Of a DNA stretch of 64,000 nucleotides, positions 28,617 through 37,939 are shown in pieces (within the stretch, counting starts at the first letter, position 1; each line of letters begins with the position of its first letter). The position numbers and the translations under genes were made by a program. Source of the stretch: an uncultured Gemmatimonadales bacterium (GTDB lineage: Bacteria > Gemmatimonadota > Gemmatimonadetes > Gemmatimonadales > GWC2-71-9); contig CAMYLY010000008.1 in the NCBI GenBank assembly GCA_947259405.1, positions 1 through 64,000 of the forward strand. The letters run 5' to 3'. A model generated the notes under the pieces. It made no database searches. It was not told where the DNA came from and worked only from the letters and a program-made list of their open reading frames with translations.

Positions 28617-29414
28617 CTCGGGGCGACGGTGGTGCCAAAAGAGCGATCGTGCTGGTGATTCGGCGCATGCGGCATAGTCGAGGTCGACCACCAAGAGATC
28701 TTCTTCGAGCCGCTTCGCCTGTGCGATGATTCGGCCTGAGGGGTCGACGACGAACGATTCACCCGCAAAGGTGAGTCGTTCTTCTGCTCCGACCCGATTG
28801 CAGAGAGCGGCGAAGTACCCGTTCTGGAATGCCGCCGTCCGGACCTCCGCCTCGTACATGCCGTCGGGCCATTCGTCGACGGCGCCTGCTTGTGGAATGA
28901 TGACCAGGTTAGCGCCGGCGACGCCGAGCGCGCGCATGTATTCGGGGTAGTGACGATCGTAACAGATACTCACGCCGATCCGACCCGCCTGCGTCGCGTA
29001 GACCGGTGCGCCACGGTCGCCCGGCGTATAGTACGCCTGTTCGTGAAAGCACGCGTAATCCGTAATGTGGACCATGCGCGTCACGCCGAGAAGCGTGCCG
29101 TCCGCGTCGATCACGGGTGAGCTGTCGTACAGACCGGTCTCAGCCTCCTCATACAAATTCAGCACGGTGACCAGGCCGAATTCCTTCGCGAGACGAGAGA
29201 CCTGCGTGGTCGTTGGGCCGGGCACCGTCTCAGCAAATTCGCGAGCGTTGGGATGATGCTCGTGCTGCGGGAAGAACTTTGACAGCGCCAGTTCCGGGTA
29301 GGCGATCACATTGGCGCCGGCCGCCGCCGCACGGCGCATGGCATCGAGGACTTGGTCACGGTTTTCCGTAACATCGTCTCGCGCCGGTAGTTGTGCCAAG
29401 GCTAACCGGGGCAT
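28593..29414 (-). CDS. Nitrilase superfamily (carbon-nitrogen hydrolase) protein lacking the catalytic Lys
   Basis: A 273-residue protein closest in pattern to N-carbamoylputrescine amidase/beta-ureidopropionase. The catalytic Glu41 (YPELAL) and nucleophile Cys151 (SICYD) are present. The third member of the Glu-Lys-Cys triad should lie in the segment that reads TRMVHITDY: in the amidase the motif is RKMHI, so the Lys position is occupied by Met114. A second DNA reading confirmed this. Activity may be altered or a neighbouring residue may substitute. It stands between the RND operon and a kinase gene, both on the opposite logic, so its partner pathway is not visible. Confidence 0.85.
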   Translation of the reverse strand: MPRLALAQLPARDDVTENRDQVLDAMRRAAAAGANVIAYPELALSKFFPQHEHHPNAREFAETVPGPTTTQVSRLAKEFGLVTVLNLYEEAETGLYDSSPVIDADGTLLGVTRMVHITDYACFHEQAYYTPGDRGAPVYATQAGRIGVSICYDRHYPEYMRALGVAGANLVIIPQAGAVDEWPDGMYEAEVRTAAFQNGYFAALCNRVGAEERLTFAGESFVVDPSGRIIAQAKRLEEDLLVVDLDYAACAESPARSLFWHHRRPELYGDWLL

Positions 29415-29429
29415 CGGTCTCCTCGAGAG

Positions 29430-31190
29430 TTATCCAAACAGGCGTGCGAGCAATCCACCGCTCGAACGGGTGGATTCGCGCAAGGCCGCGATGTATGACT
29501 GCGCTGAGCCGAACCGCTCGTCCGGATAGCGCGCGGCACCGAGATGCAGGGTCCGAAGCACGCGAGCCGGAACGTCATTCCGATAATCGTTGACCTGCGG
29601 AAGATGACCAGCGGCCTGCCGCGCCGCGATGCTTTCTAATGCACCGGTGAATGGTACCTCACCGGTGAGAGCGAAGATCGCGGAAAGCGTGAGCGAGTAA
29701 AGATCGGCGCGGTGATCCACCGGCTCGCCGAGCAGCTGTTCGGGCGCGGCGAACGCCGGCGTGCCGGAGCGGCCCGTCAGGCCGTGGGCCCCGGCCAACT
29801 GTTCGCCACCGAGGGCGAGAGCGAGACCGAAATCGGCGATCTGCACCGTTCCCGTGTCACCTTCAATCAGGAGATTCTCCGGCTTGAGATCGCGGTGCAC
29901 GAAGTTCCGCGCGTGCGCCAGCGTCAGTGCCTCGAGCGCCTCGAGCAACATGCGCAAGACCCGATCGACGGAAAGCGGCCCATCCTGGGTCACGATGCGG
30001 TCCAGACTTCGTCCATGGACGTATTCCATTGTGTACCATTGCAGCCCCGCTCGACCGCCAATATCGAAGGTGTTCACGATGTTTTGGTGTGTCAGCAACG
30101 CCGCCGTGCGTGCCTCGCGTTGGAACCGCTCGACGACGGCGGGGTCCACCGTGAGATACGGGTGGAGCACCTTCAAGGCCACCTCACGCTCCAATGCAAG
30201 ATCGCGCACCTTATACACACGCCCGAACCCGCCGGACCCAAGTTCGCCGAGTAACTCATAGTCATCGCCGAGCGCGCGGCGCAAGAGCTTTTCCCATGCT
30301 GCTGGATCGTCTGTCGCGTATCGCTCGGGAACCACCGGCAAGGAAACGTCGTATTCCCCCAGGTCCGAGACGAGATCCTCGAGCATCTCCGCGGCCGTGT
30401 GATACCGGTCACGCGGCGCCACTTCCAGTGCCCGGCAGATGATCCGCTCCAAGGCCTGTGGGCAGGCCTGCCGAAGCCCCTTGGGCGACTGCACCGCCGC
30501 GGGGTCTTCAGGTGGTGCTTGTCCGGTGGTTGCTAAGTACAGCAGCGCGCCCACAGTGAAGATGTCGCTATGCGGTTCTCCGGCGTGACCAGCACGAATC
30601 TCGGGAGCGATGAACGGAATGGCCACGTCGGGTTCCGCAGCCGGCGGCGCCACATCCATGTGCACGTTGGCATACCGGAGATCGGTGAGCACGGCGCGCT
30701 GCGTCAGTTGGATCATGACCGACGCCGGAACGATGCGTCGCAGGACGATACGTTGGGAGTGCACGTACTCTAGAACACCGGCGAGGTCGCGGGTGAGCTG
30801 CAGCACGGCGGGGAGCGGGCGAGGGCCGCGAGTAATCGCGACGTCCAGACTCTCGCCTTCTATCCATTTGGATGCCCGGTACATCCAGTCGCCGACCGCG
30901 CCGGCCGAAAAGATAGGACGGAGCACGGGGTGATCGAGCGCGGCGAGGAGTTGTGTCTCCCGGTCGAACCACGACCGGGAAGCCGCGGTGGGGTCCAGGT
31001 GCACGCGGAGGGCCACACGACGTCGCAACACCAGGTCGCGTGCCACGAACAACGCTCGCTCTTCCGATGCCGCGATAATCTGCAGCGGCTCGAACACGCC
31101 TTGAAAGAGGTCCGCGACCTGGCCGAACAGCTTGACAGCGTCCACGTCGTCGGAAATCAGTTGACCGGAGACACGGGAGGCGCGACCCAT
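29430..31190 (-). CDS. Pseudokinase-kinase fusion, Ser/Thr type
   Basis: A 586-residue soluble protein (ATG at 31190; an in-frame extension to 31646 is antisense to the FHA gene and rejected). Residues about 30-280 have the kinase fold but lost all key residues: Arg62 replaces the VAIK Lys, LRRIV stands where HRD should be, and DLR replaces DFG. Residues about 310-575 are an intact kinase: GELGSGGFGRVY, Lys340, HRDLKPEN (432-439), DFG (453-455) and AAPEQ. The pseudokinase probably regulates or scaffolds the active domain. It is divergent, with 76 bases between starts, from a double-FHA protein, the expected reader of its phospho-Thr products. Confidence 0.9.
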   Translation of the reverse strand: MGRASRVSGQLISDDVDAVKLFGQVADLFQGVFEPLQIIAASEERALFVARDLVLRRRVALRVHLDPTAASRSWFDRETQLLAALDHPVLRPIFSAGAVGDWMYRASKWIEGESLDVAITRGPRPLPAVLQLTRDLAGVLEYVHSQRIVLRRIVPASVMIQLTQRAVLTDLRYANVHMDVAPPAAEPDVAIPFIAPEIRAGHAGEPHSDIFTVGALLYLATTGQAPPEDPAAVQSPKGLRQACPQALERIICRALEVAPRDRYHTAAEMLEDLVSDLGEYDVSLPVVPERYATDDPAAWEKLLRRALGDDYELLGELGSGGFGRVYKVRDLALEREVALKVLHPYLTVDPAVVERFQREARTAALLTHQNIVNTFDIGGRAGLQWYTMEYVHGRSLDRIVTQDGPLSVDRVLRMLLEALEALTLAHARNFVHRDLKPENLLIEGDTGTVQIADFGLALALGGEQLAGAHGLTGRSGTPAFAAPEQLLGEPVDHRADLYSLTLSAIFALTGEVPFTGALESIAARQAAGHLPQVNDYRNDVPARVLRTLHLGAARYPDERFGSAQSYIAALRESTRSSGGLLARLFG

Positions 31191-31266
31191 AGTTGCCAAA
31201 GATAACTGTGACTCGTCGCATTCCACGTATTTCGTCACGGCCCAATGGATCGTAAGTTCCGTCCGT

Positions 31267-33495
31267 ATGCCGTATCTCAAACTCTCGGATCGGACGTCCG
31301 GGGACCTGGTGGAATTCGAGCAGGACCAAGTGCGGATTGGAAGAGCGCCGGATTGTGAGATTGTGCCCTCGGGAGCCGGATCGGAGGTCGTGTCCGGGTA
31401 CCATCTCCGGCTGTTCGACAAGGACGGGGCCTGGCACCTCGAGGACTTGGGTAGTCGCAATGGCACGTTTATCGACGACGTGCCCGCAAGGGCGCATGTG
31501 CCGGCACCAGCCAAGCTTGGGCAAACGATCCGCCTTGGGGAACGTGGTCCGGCGTTTCGGATCGAGGCCCTGACAGACGTGCCGTACGAAGAGACGATCG
31601 AGGAGTCACGACCGCTCATCGATCCGGATGAGGCGACGCTTCCCATGTCGGCCTACGGAGCCACGGAGGAATGGGATGCGTCTCGGATGCCCCAGCCGCC
31701 GCCACCACCCGAATCGCACCCACCGCCACCCGCGTCGTCAGCACCACACATCGGGCCGCCGACCGCTGCTCCCGAGTCACCCCCGCCCAAACCTGAGCCG
31801 GTTGAGGCAACACCGGTCCAGGCGGAGCCGGAGCCGGTCGCTGACCCCGTTCCGGTTGCCAAGGAAATTCGCATCGTGGTCGTGGAATCCCGCAGTAGCG
31901 AGCGGTGGGAGGCGACGGGCGGTCGGATCCGGGTGGGACGTGGGAAAGAATGCGAGCTCCGTCCCATTGGTCCCAGTGACACGTCGGTGTCCCGCGTGCA
32001 CGCCGAGATTCTGCTCAAGCCTGATGGACGCGTGGTCATTCGCGATGCCCACAGTCGAAACGGCACGCTGCTCAACGGTGAGCCGGTGTTGGGCGACGTC
32101 GAGCTCAACGCGGGAGACTACGTCCAGCTGGGCGACCAAGGGCCCAACCTGAGCGTGGACGTTCTCGAAGTGCCGGGCCCGGAGCAGCCTGTGCCGAGTG
32201 ATACACCCGAGGCACCGCCACCGAAGGCAAGTGCGGCCGCGGCGAAGAAAGTCGACCGTGTCCTGGAGGGAATGGGGGCGCCACGGAGGAGTTTCGGTGG
32301 GAAGGGCGCCACGGTGTTCTTCAAAGAGATGTTCCACGACACCGAGCGGAAGTCTGCACACCGTGTGCGGGTGGTGGTGTGGTCGGCCGTCGTGGTGTTG
32401 GTGGTTGCCGTGGGTGGGATCTACTGGTGGAGCGAGCGACGCGTGCGTGAGACAGCGGTCACACTCGAACAGCAGCAACGGGCGGCGATCGCGGCGATCG
32501 CGGATTCCATCAGCGCGTCCGCGAACTCCGAGTACGATCGGTTACGCCAGGAATTCCAGGAGGCGAGTGCTGGGTCCGCGCCATCCGCGGTCGTCGAGTC
32601 GCTCCGAGTGGCACTGGAGACGGCGCAGGAGCGGACGGCATCGCTGGAAGCCGCCGTTCGGCGCGCCCAAAGCTCGATGGCGGAGCAATTGGTCGCCGGG
32701 GACTCGGTACAACGGGCGGCGCAGGCCGAGCTCGAGCGGCTCCGGTCCGAGCTGACGCGTGCGTCCGGAACGCAGATGCCTAGCGTACTTCTCGACAGCC
32801 TCCAACGGGCGCTCAGCGACGCGGAGCAACGAAGCGCGAGAATCAGCTCTCAGCTCGATGCGGTCCGGGAAGTGGATCTCGCGGCTGTCGCGCAGGCCAA
32901 TCAAGGGGCGATCGGGTTGGTGACGGCGTTCGTTGGCACCGGGATCTTCGACGGGACGGGGTTCGTACTCACGCGGTCAGGGTATATGGTCACGAATCGA
33001 CATGTCGTTCAGCGCGACGACGTCACAGCCGACTCAGTCTACGTGACGATGGCAGACCAGCAGCGTCCGCTTCGCGGGCACGTGGTCATGGTGGCCCCGT
33101 ACAACGCACCCGACCTGGCGATGGTGCGGATCGAAGACTACGGTGGCCCGCACGTGATCGACGTCGATTGGTCGGGCTCCAAAGTGCGGCAAGGTGCCCC
33201 CGCTGCCTTGATTGGGTTCCCGGCCGGGTTGGGCAACGCGCTCGACGCGACGCAAACGGTTCGTACCCTGATGGCCGCCGGGATCTTTTCGCGCGTGACG
33301 AACGACGTTATCAACTTCGACGGTTTCACCACGGGAGGCTCGAGTGGGAGTCCGATCTTCAATGCGATGGGAGAAGTGGTAGCGGTCCACCGCGCGGGCC
33401 TGGCAGAGGCAACGGGGTTGAGTTTCGCCGTCCCTATCACGCTGCTGATTCCACTGATGCCGCAGACAGCTCGCGACGAGCTCGGAATTCAGTAG
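31267..33495 (+). CDS. Double-FHA, single-span membrane trypsin-like protease
   Basis: A 742-residue protein with an uncommon order: FHA domain 1 (1-105; IGRA, SGYH, SRNGTF), a Pro-rich linker, FHA domain 2 (about 198-300; GRIRVGRGKECEL, SRVHAE, SRNGTLLNG), one membrane span (about 366-392), a Glu/Ala/Arg-rich coiled coil (about 395-540) and a trypsin-fold protease with His579 (TNRHVV), Asp616 (APDLAMV) and Ser693 (GGSSGSP). Membrane topology puts the FHA domains in the cytoplasm and the protease in the periplasm. The divergent kinase gene makes it the likely phosphorylation partner, so phospho-binding could control proteolysis across the membrane. Confidence 0.92.
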   Translation: MPYLKLSDRTSGDLVEFEQDQVRIGRAPDCEIVPSGAGSEVVSGYHLRLFDKDGAWHLEDLGSRNGTFIDDVPARAHVPAPAKLGQTIRLGERGPAFRIEALTDVPYEETIEESRPLIDPDEATLPMSAYGATEEWDASRMPQPPPPPESHPPPPASSAPHIGPPTAAPESPPPKPEPVEATPVQAEPEPVADPVPVAKEIRIVVVESRSSERWEATGGRIRVGRGKECELRPIGPSDTSVSRVHAEILLKPDGRVVIRDAHSRNGTLLNGEPVLGDVELNAGDYVQLGDQGPNLSVDVLEVPGPEQPVPSDTPEAPPPKASAAAAKKVDRVLEGMGAPRRSFGGKGATVFFKEMFHDTERKSAHRVRVVVWSAVVVLVVAVGGIYWWSERRVRETAVTLEQQQRAAIAAIADSISASANSEYDRLRQEFQEASAGSAPSAVVESLRVALETAQERTASLEAAVRRAQSSMAEQLVAGDSVQRAAQAELERLRSELTRASGTQMPSVLLDSLQRALSDAEQRSARISSQLDAVREVDLAAVAQANQGAIGLVTAFVGTGIFDGTGFVLTRSGYMVTNRHVVQRDDVTADSVYVTMADQQRPLRGHVVMVAPYNAPDLAMVRIEDYGGPHVIDVDWSGSKVRQGAPAALIGFPAGLGNALDATQTVRTLMAAGIFSRVTNDVINFDGFTTGGSSGSPIFNAMGEVVAVHRAGLAEATGLSFAVPITLLIPLMPQTARDELGIQ

Positions 33496-34346
33496 CCGGG
33501 CGAACGCTTCGGGTCGAGGGCGTCGCGCACGCCGTCGCCCAACAGATTGCACGCGATCACTGCCATCGCGACCGCGAGGCCCGGAAACGTTGCCACCCAC
33601 GGCGCGTTGATGAGCGTGTTCCGACCCGCCGCGATCATGTTTCCCCATGACGGCGCCGGTGCTGGAATCCCCAAGCCAAGGAACGACAGACCGGCCTCGA
33701 GCATAATTGCGTTACCCACGCCAAGCGCCGCGACGATAACCACCGGCGTCATCGAGTTGGGGACGACGTGTCTTCGCAGCAGGCGCCATCGATCCGAACC
33801 CGCGGAGGTAGCCGCCACGGCGTACGGTCGCGCCAGTACGCCTTTCGCCTCGGCTCGCGTCAGCCGGGCAAGACTCATCCAACCCGTGAAGCCCAGAACC
33901 AGGATTGTGAGCCAGAGGCTCGGTTCCCACAGCGTAACGAGCGCCAGCAGGAGCACGAGGCGTGGCATCGCGAGGACGGCATCTGTGAATCCCATCAACG
34001 TGCGCTCGAGCGCGCCGCCCCACACCGCCGAGATGATGCCGATTCCGCTACCCAGGACGACGGAAACGAGCATCGAGAGAAGGCCAACGGCGAGACTGAT
34101 GCGAGAGCCATGAATAAGACGGGCGAGCATGTCGCGGCCAAGCGCATCTGTGCCAAACCAGTGTCGCACGCCAAGATGATCCACGGCCAGTGGTGGCAGG
34201 AGGCGCGTCTGCACGACGTCGCGCTGGACCAGTGGATCGACACTGTGAAGGAGCGGTCCCGCTACCGCCACAATGACGAACGCGCCCATCACGGCGACGC
34301 CGAAGCGCGCGCGCGCGTCAGTACGCAGCCGCTGCGTGCCGCTCAT
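33489..34346 (-). CDS. ABC transporter permease, DppC/OppC type
   Basis: A 285-residue inner-membrane permease with the DppC pattern: HWFGTDALGRDMLARLIHGS near the N-terminus, six predicted spans and the EAA loop (EAKGVLARPYAVAATSAGSD). ATG at 34346 overlaps the stop of the DppB-type gene (ATGA). The pair should carry oligopeptides, nickel or oligosaccharides as dictated by the binding protein encoded divergently. No ATPase genes follow. Confidence 0.92.
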   Translation of the reverse strand: MSGTQRLRTDARARFGVAVMGAFVIVAVAGPLLHSVDPLVQRDVVQTRLLPPLAVDHLGVRHWFGTDALGRDMLARLIHGSRISLAVGLLSMLVSVVLGSGIGIISAVWGGALERTLMGFTDAVLAMPRLVLLLALVTLWEPSLWLTILVLGFTGWMSLARLTRAEAKGVLARPYAVAATSAGSDRWRLLRRHVVPNSMTPVVIVAALGVGNAIMLEAGLSFLGLGIPAPAPSWGNMIAAGRNTLINAPWVATFPGLAVAMAVIACNLLGDGVRDALDPKRSPGY

Positions 34347-35335
34347 GCGACATCTCGAATGCGAGGGTCCACAGCCATGGTGGCGAGGTCCGCAACGATA
34401 TTTCCCAGCACCACGAGGAACGCGAACATGGCGGTCGTCGCCATGACCACTGGATAGTCGCGAGCGAGCACCGCGTCGACCATGACGCGTCCCATCCCAG
34501 GCCACGCAAAGATCGTCTCGACAAAAACGGTGCCGGACACCATCGCAGGAAGTGAAAGGCCGAGCAGGGTTACTACCGGAACGAGCGCGTTGCGCAGGAC
34601 GTGCCGGCCCGACACGTGGCTCGATCGGAGTCCCTTGGCCACAGCAGCGCGGACGAAATCCAGTCGCCGCACGTCGAGCACCGCGCCGCGCACGAACCGC
34701 GCCGTTCCCGCCGCACCGATCAATCCCAAGGTCGTAAGTGGCAGTGCCAGGTGTTTGACTCGGTCGACGAGGCGACCCACGGGTGACAGGAATTCCGCGT
34801 CCAGCCCCTGAGCGCCAAACGCGGGTAACTGCAAGATGGCGGGAAGGCCAGCTCGGCCGGGGAGATAGGTGAACAGCAGCACCAACATGACGGCGAGCCA
34901 GTAGGCCGGAATCCCATACACGAACAACGTCGCAACGGTCAGACTGGTATCGAGTCGTGAGCGGTGCCGCATCGCCTGGAACACCCCGATGAGAATCCCG
35001 CCAACGTATGTTACGAACAGTGAAGCGGCGGTCAGCAGGAGGGTGTAGGGAAGTGCGTCGACGATGACGGAAAGCACGGGCCGCTGCATGGCGATGCTCG
35101 TACCCCAGTCCCCCTGGACGAACGCGCCAAGCCACCTAACGTATCGGAAGGCGAGCGGTGCATCTAGGCCCAGGGCCTGACGCGCCGCATCGAGCGTGGC
35201 TTGGTCGGCGTCAGGGGCCACCCACAATCTCGCGGGGTCACCCGGGGCAAGGTTGAGTAGCGCGAACGTGAGCGTAACGACGAAGAAGACAATTCCGACG
35301 CCCACGAGGAGCCGGCGGCCGATCGGTCGAAGCAT
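34343..35335 (-). CDS. ABC transporter permease, DppB/OppB type
   Basis: A 330-residue permease with the DppB N-terminus (MLRPIGRRLLVGVGIVFF), NLAPGDPARL, six spans and the EAA loop (VAKGLRSSHVSGRHVLRNAL). The minus-strand ATG at 35335 shares two bases with the plus-strand ATG of the solute-binding protein in CATG. The N-terminus is canonical for the family, so this start is likely real and the upstream control region must lie inside the divergent gene. Confidence 0.92.
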   Translation of the reverse strand: MLRPIGRRLLVGVGIVFFVVTLTFALLNLAPGDPARLWVAPDADQATLDAARQALGLDAPLAFRYVRWLGAFVQGDWGTSIAMQRPVLSVIVDALPYTLLLTAASLFVTYVGGILIGVFQAMRHRSRLDTSLTVATLFVYGIPAYWLAVMLVLLFTYLPGRAGLPAILQLPAFGAQGLDAEFLSPVGRLVDRVKHLALPLTTLGLIGAAGTARFVRGAVLDVRRLDFVRAAVAKGLRSSHVSGRHVLRNALVPVVTLLGLSLPAMVSGTVFVETIFAWPGMGRVMVDAVLARDYPVVMATTAMFAFLVVLGNIVADLATMAVDPRIRDVA

Positions 35336-36923
35336 GCCCCACGGTCGCTCACGGAGTTACCGAGCGTCAAGGGTCGTCGCCGTTGCCGCGGCTGCTAGCG
35401 TGTTGGGGTGTACCGTGGGGAGGGGTGATCGTGGAACCACCGTCGTGTATGCATCCGGCGCGGATCTCCAGTCCATCAATCCGCTCGTCACCGTACATCC
35501 TCTTGCCAAGGCCGTCCAAAAACACGTGCTCTTGATGACGCTCGCCGTCTACGATTCGCTGCTGCAGCCGGTGCCTCGACTGGCGACCTGGCGATGGGAT
35601 GCCGACCGGACAAGGGTTACGTTCGACCTCCGGCGCGACGTGCGATGGCAAGACGGCGTCCCTACTACCGCCACGGACGTGGTGCGGACGCTGGAACTCG
35701 CCCGCACGTCGGAGACCGGGTACCCCCGGGCGGGTGACCTCGGCGCCATGATCTCAATCAGCGCGCTCGACTCGTTCCGCGTCGAGATACGATTTGCGAC
35801 CCGCCAGGCAGTGTTCCCGGATGTCTTGACCGATCTTGCAGTGCTACCGGCGCACCGATTCGAGGATGTCCAGCCGGCAGGCGTGCGACGCGCGGAGTTC
35901 AATCGCGACCCTGTGGGTAACGGGCCATTTCGGTTCGTCCGGTACCTCCCAAACCAGCGGTGGGTGTTTGAACGCAACCCGGAATTTCCCGCCGATCTCC
36001 CGCGCTCACCCATCGACCGGTTCGTGGTCGTCGTGGTGGACGAGGCCACGACCAAGCTGGCAGGTTTGGCATCTGGCGAGTTGGATTTCGCCGGTATCAA
36101 TCACGCGCATGCAGCGTTCGTCAGACAGAATCCGCGACTGCGGGTCGTCGAATTCCCGATACTCTTCGCCACCGGGGTGTTCTGGAACATGCGGAGAGCG
36201 CCGTTCGACGAACGGGCCGTTCGCCGCGCGCTCACCATGGCCATCGATCGACAGGCAATCATCGACGGCTATCTCTATGGGTTTGGCAACCCAGCGATCG
36301 GCCCGGTGTCTGCCGAACACCCGTGGTACGGCGACATCCCGGACGTGCCGTTCGACCCCCAGGGCGCGGGAGAGTTGCTGGATAGTGTAGGATGGCGCAC
36401 GGGAGTGGATGGGATTCGGGAGCGCGACGGACGGCGGTTCGCGTTCGAGTTGATGACGGTCACGAGCGGCGATCTCGGACTCGAGCAGATGTTGCAGGCA
36501 CAGCTTCGAGATATCGGTGTGGAGATCTCGCTCCGTCCGCTCGAGCTCTCCACGTTTCTTGCGACCGCGCAGGGCCCCGATCGCGAATACGATGCCGTGA
36601 TCAGCGGGATCCCGGGCGATCTGTCTCTCGGGTATGTGGCCGCACTGTTCGGGAGCGACGGCGGGCCGTTGGCGTACTCGGGATACGCGAGTGCAGACTT
36701 CGACGACGCCGTGGCGAATGCGCGGACCGCGAGTAGGGAGCGTGACATCATTGCCGGGTGGGCCCGTGCCCAGCAGGTCCTCGGGAAAGACACCCCGGCG
36801 ACGTGGATCTACCACGCGCGCGGCGTCCAAGGTGTCGCGGCGCGGTTCCGGGAAACCACACCGGATCTCCGCGGCGAGCTCGGTAATCTGCACGAATGGC
36901 GTCTGGAAGGAGCTCGAGAATGA
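35334..36923 (+). CDS. Solute-binding lipoprotein of a Dpp-type ABC transporter
   Basis: A 529-residue extracytoplasmic binding protein, family 5. ATG at 35334 gives a lipoprotein signal ending SVLGC with Cys26. Family 5 features follow: VRWQDGVPTTATDVV, VGNGPFRFVRY, and VRRALTMAIDRQAIIDGYL. It captures the solute for the two divergent permeases. The ligand of this family can be peptides, nickel or oligosaccharides; the heparinase-like gene downstream favours a glycan fragment, an inference. It heads a nine-gene coupled operon. Confidence 0.9.
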   Translation: MPHGRSRSYRASRVVAVAAAASVLGCTVGRGDRGTTVVYASGADLQSINPLVTVHPLAKAVQKHVLLMTLAVYDSLLQPVPRLATWRWDADRTRVTFDLRRDVRWQDGVPTTATDVVRTLELARTSETGYPRAGDLGAMISISALDSFRVEIRFATRQAVFPDVLTDLAVLPAHRFEDVQPAGVRRAEFNRDPVGNGPFRFVRYLPNQRWVFERNPEFPADLPRSPIDRFVVVVVDEATTKLAGLASGELDFAGINHAHAAFVRQNPRLRVVEFPILFATGVFWNMRRAPFDERAVRRALTMAIDRQAIIDGYLYGFGNPAIGPVSAEHPWYGDIPDVPFDPQGAGELLDSVGWRTGVDGIRERDGRRFAFELMTVTSGDLGLEQMLQAQLRDIGVEISLRPLELSTFLATAQGPDREYDAVISGIPGDLSLGYVAALFGSDGGPLAYSGYASADFDDAVANARTASRERDIIAGWARAQQVLGKDTPATWIYHARGVQGVAARFRETTPDLRGELGNLHEWRLEGARE

Positions 36924-37939
36924 GCGTACACGCCAAGGCACCGCTGCGCGTCGACTTCACCGGCGGGTGGACCGATGTGCCGGAATACGCGGCTCGCGAG
37001 ACGGGGGCGGTGGTGGCCGCCGCGGTCGGCCTCTACGCATACGTAGACGCCTTCCTTGGCGGCATGAAAATCAAGTTCGCCGCTGAGGACCTTGGGGAGC
37101 GGGTCACGTATCAGTCGTCGGGCTTCATCCGATACGACGGGCGATTGGATCTCCACAAAGCCGCGCTCAACCTGCTGCCTGTGACCGGGGGAATCGAGCT
37201 GCTGTCACGGTCGGACGCGCCAAGTGGATCTGGTCTGGGTGCGTCTGGTGCCCTCGACGTGGCGCTGGTGGCCGTATTGGCGCACTGCCGGCGTGAGCCA
37301 TACGACGAAAGCGCGTTGGCCGAGTTGGGATTCATGCTCGAAACGCAGGAGCTCGGGCTCCTTGGTGGGCGACAGGATCAACTGACTGCGGCGCTCGGCG
37401 GTTTTCAACGCTATGACTTTGGGGACGACCGAGTCGAGGCACGCCGCCTATCGGTGACGCAAGAGGCCGCGGATGATCTTGCATGCCATACCACGATTGT
37501 CTATACGGGTCAGTCGCATTTCTCCTCTGCCACGCATGCGTATGTCTGGGACGCCTATCGCAACAAGGACCCACAGGTTTTGCGCGCGCTATCCACGATG
37601 CGGGAGCTGTCGGATCGTGCCGCTATAGAGCTCGAGGCAGGGCAGTGGCAATCGCTGGCGACGACCATCGATGAAAACTGGCAAGCCCAGCGGCGGCTCC
37701 ATCCTACCATTGCCAGTGAACGGAGCGAGGCCATCGAGGCTGCCATGCGCGAGGCCGGCGCGTGGGGTGTCAAGGCGACCGGGGCCGGTGCGGGTGGGTG
37801 CCTCCTGGTGTTGGGCCCACGAGCGTCGCGCGCCGCGGTCCGTGATGCCGCAAGGCGCGCGGGTGGGGTGGTCCTCGAGACGACGTTCGCCATGGAGGGC
37901 GTCAACGTTTGGGAGCATGGCGACGATGGTCCTCACTGA
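36920..37939 (+). CDS. GHMP sugar kinase (HddA/fucokinase-like)
   Basis: A 339-residue cytoplasmic kinase; ATG overlaps the binding-protein stop (ATGA). The N-terminus APLRVDFTGGWTDVPEY resembles the sugar-binding start of HddA and of fucokinase-type enzymes; the ATP motif is SGSGLGASGALDVAL, and the C-terminal GHMP motif is KATGAGAGGCLL. It should phosphorylate a sugar, most likely at the anomeric carbon. In this operon it could act on a product of the lyase encoded next, which would be unusual because such kinases mainly serve biosynthesis. Confidence 0.87.
   Translation: MSVHAKAPLRVDFTGGWTDVPEYAARETGAVVAAAVGLYAYVDAFLGGMKIKFAAEDLGERVTYQSSGFIRYDGRLDLHKAALNLLPVTGGIELLSRSDAPSGSGLGASGALDVALVAVLAHCRREPYDESALAELGFMLETQELGLLGGRQDQLTAALGGFQRYDFGDDRVEARRLSVTQEAADDLACHTTIVYTGQSHFSSATHAYVWDAYRNKDPQVLRALSTMRELSDRAAIELEAGQWQSLATTIDENWQAQRRLHPTIASERSEAIEAAMREAGAWGVKATGAGAGGCLLVLGPRASRAAVRDAARRAGGVVLETTFAMEGVNVWEHGDDGPH

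Noticed and set aside
31191-31646. N-terminal extension of the pseudokinase-kinase protein
   Set aside because: The added 152 residues are antisense to the FHA gene and low in complexity; the ATG at 31190 leaves a promoter gap between the divergent genes.
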